This document shows positions 63,801 to 64,000 of a DNA stretch of 64,000 nt, one piece after another. How positions within the stretch are numbered: the stretch's first letter is position 1; the number at the start of each line of letters is the position of its first letter. The notes beneath the pieces were generated by a model. That model ran no database searches. It saw only the letters and a list, made by a program, of their open reading frames with translations, and was not told the DNA's origin. This DNA is from Hippophae tibetana (lineage: Eukaryota > Streptophyta > Magnoliopsida > Rosales > Elaeagnaceae), in the NCBI GenBank assembly GCA_037013495.1, contig CM072806.1, positions 7,494,001 through 7,558,000 on the forward strand, in the 5' to 3' direction. The translations under genes and the position numbers were made by a program.

Positions 63801-64000
63801 ACAAAATATAAATTTCCTTAATTGAATTTTGAACTACAAATTTAATTCAAATTTAATTTTAAACTTTGTTTAATTACAATAAATCCATTTCTAATTTAAA
63901 TTAAAATTTTAAACTTTTAATAATTAAAATTAAGCCCGATTTTATTTTAAATTATATTTTCGACTTTTATAAATTGCAATTAAAAACTCTTTTATTTGAA
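63801..64000. other. AT-rich end of window
   Basis: TTTAATT-rich sequence (AATTTAATTTTAAACTTTG and similar, partly repetitive). No gene seen. Confidence 0.6.

Noticed and set aside
63356..63802. 148-aa minus-strand frame
   Set aside because: It coincides with the GC-rich G-box block; fewer stops follow from base composition, and overlapping frames on both strands are equally open.
1..64000. CRISPR arrays, prokaryotic defence or phage systems, or a new multi-gene system
   Set aside because: The tandem arrays lack spacer-repeat architecture and the gene content is plant nuclear; nothing supports such a system.

Overview
The window is nuclear DNA from a flowering plant, most likely a eudicot. 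It is very AT-rich, the genes are split by GT-AG introns, plant gene families and plant-type retrotransposons are present, and there is a canonical plant initiator tRNA gene. I cannot name the species. Four protein genes and one tRNA gene look intact; almost everything else is retrotransposon debris, repeats or featureless AT-rich spacer. I found no bacterial, organellar or CRISPR-like content.

Layout. 1-8.8 kb: AT-rich spacer with a foldback repeat (about 1.73-2.0 kb) and a 30-bp tandem array (7.57-7.72 kb). 8.8-18.8 kb, minus strand: an NPY/NPH3-family (BTB-NPH3) gene of four coding exons, 629 aa, with its leader and promoter up to about 20.3 kb. Its 6.4-kb first intron carries a decayed Ty1/copia element (12,908-17,970), which itself carries a solo LTR (13,668-14,206). 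20.4-24.4 kb: spacer. 24.4-26.3 kb and 26.6-30.1 kb: two decayed plus-strand copia elements. 31.5-34.75 kb: remains of a Ty3/gypsy element with a recognisable gag. 35.64-36.62 kb: a PIF/Harbinger-like MITE filled with degenerate telomere-type TTTAGGG repeats. 37.3-38.9 kb, plus strand: a small five-exon gene for an 82-aa protein of unknown function. 39.9-41.8 kb, minus strand: a secreted GH17-like/X8 protein of 415 aa with a tRNA-iMet(CAU) gene on the opposite strand inside its last intron. 41.9-49 kb: spacer with a G-box-rich promoter-like block (47.7-48.2 kb) and an RNase H-like fragment. 50.0-53.2 kb, minus strand: a BTB-TAZ (BT4-like) gene of 376 aa with a non-coding first exon. 53.3-57.9 kb: spacer with 84-bp and 26-bp tandem repeats. 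57.9-62.2 kb: a decayed plus-strand copia element interrupted by an LTR-like insertion with a minus-strand TATA box. 62.2-64 kb: a second promoter-like block with five CACGTG palindromes.

How the genes relate. NPY proteins act in PIN/auxin-dependent organogenesis, and BT proteins are BTB-TAZ adaptors of CUL3 ligases. From memory, Arabidopsis has NPY3 (At5g67440), a GH17-type gene (At5g67460) and BT4 (At5g67480) together, and NPY5 (At4g37590) beside BT5 (At4g37610). The order here therefore looks like an old conserved block enlarged by retrotransposons. No multi-gene pathway or new system is evident. The strongest oddities are the tRNA gene antisense inside an intron, the GH17-like protein lacking its catalytic glutamate, the three-level nesting in the NPY intron, the telomere-repeat-filled MITE and the G-box clusters.
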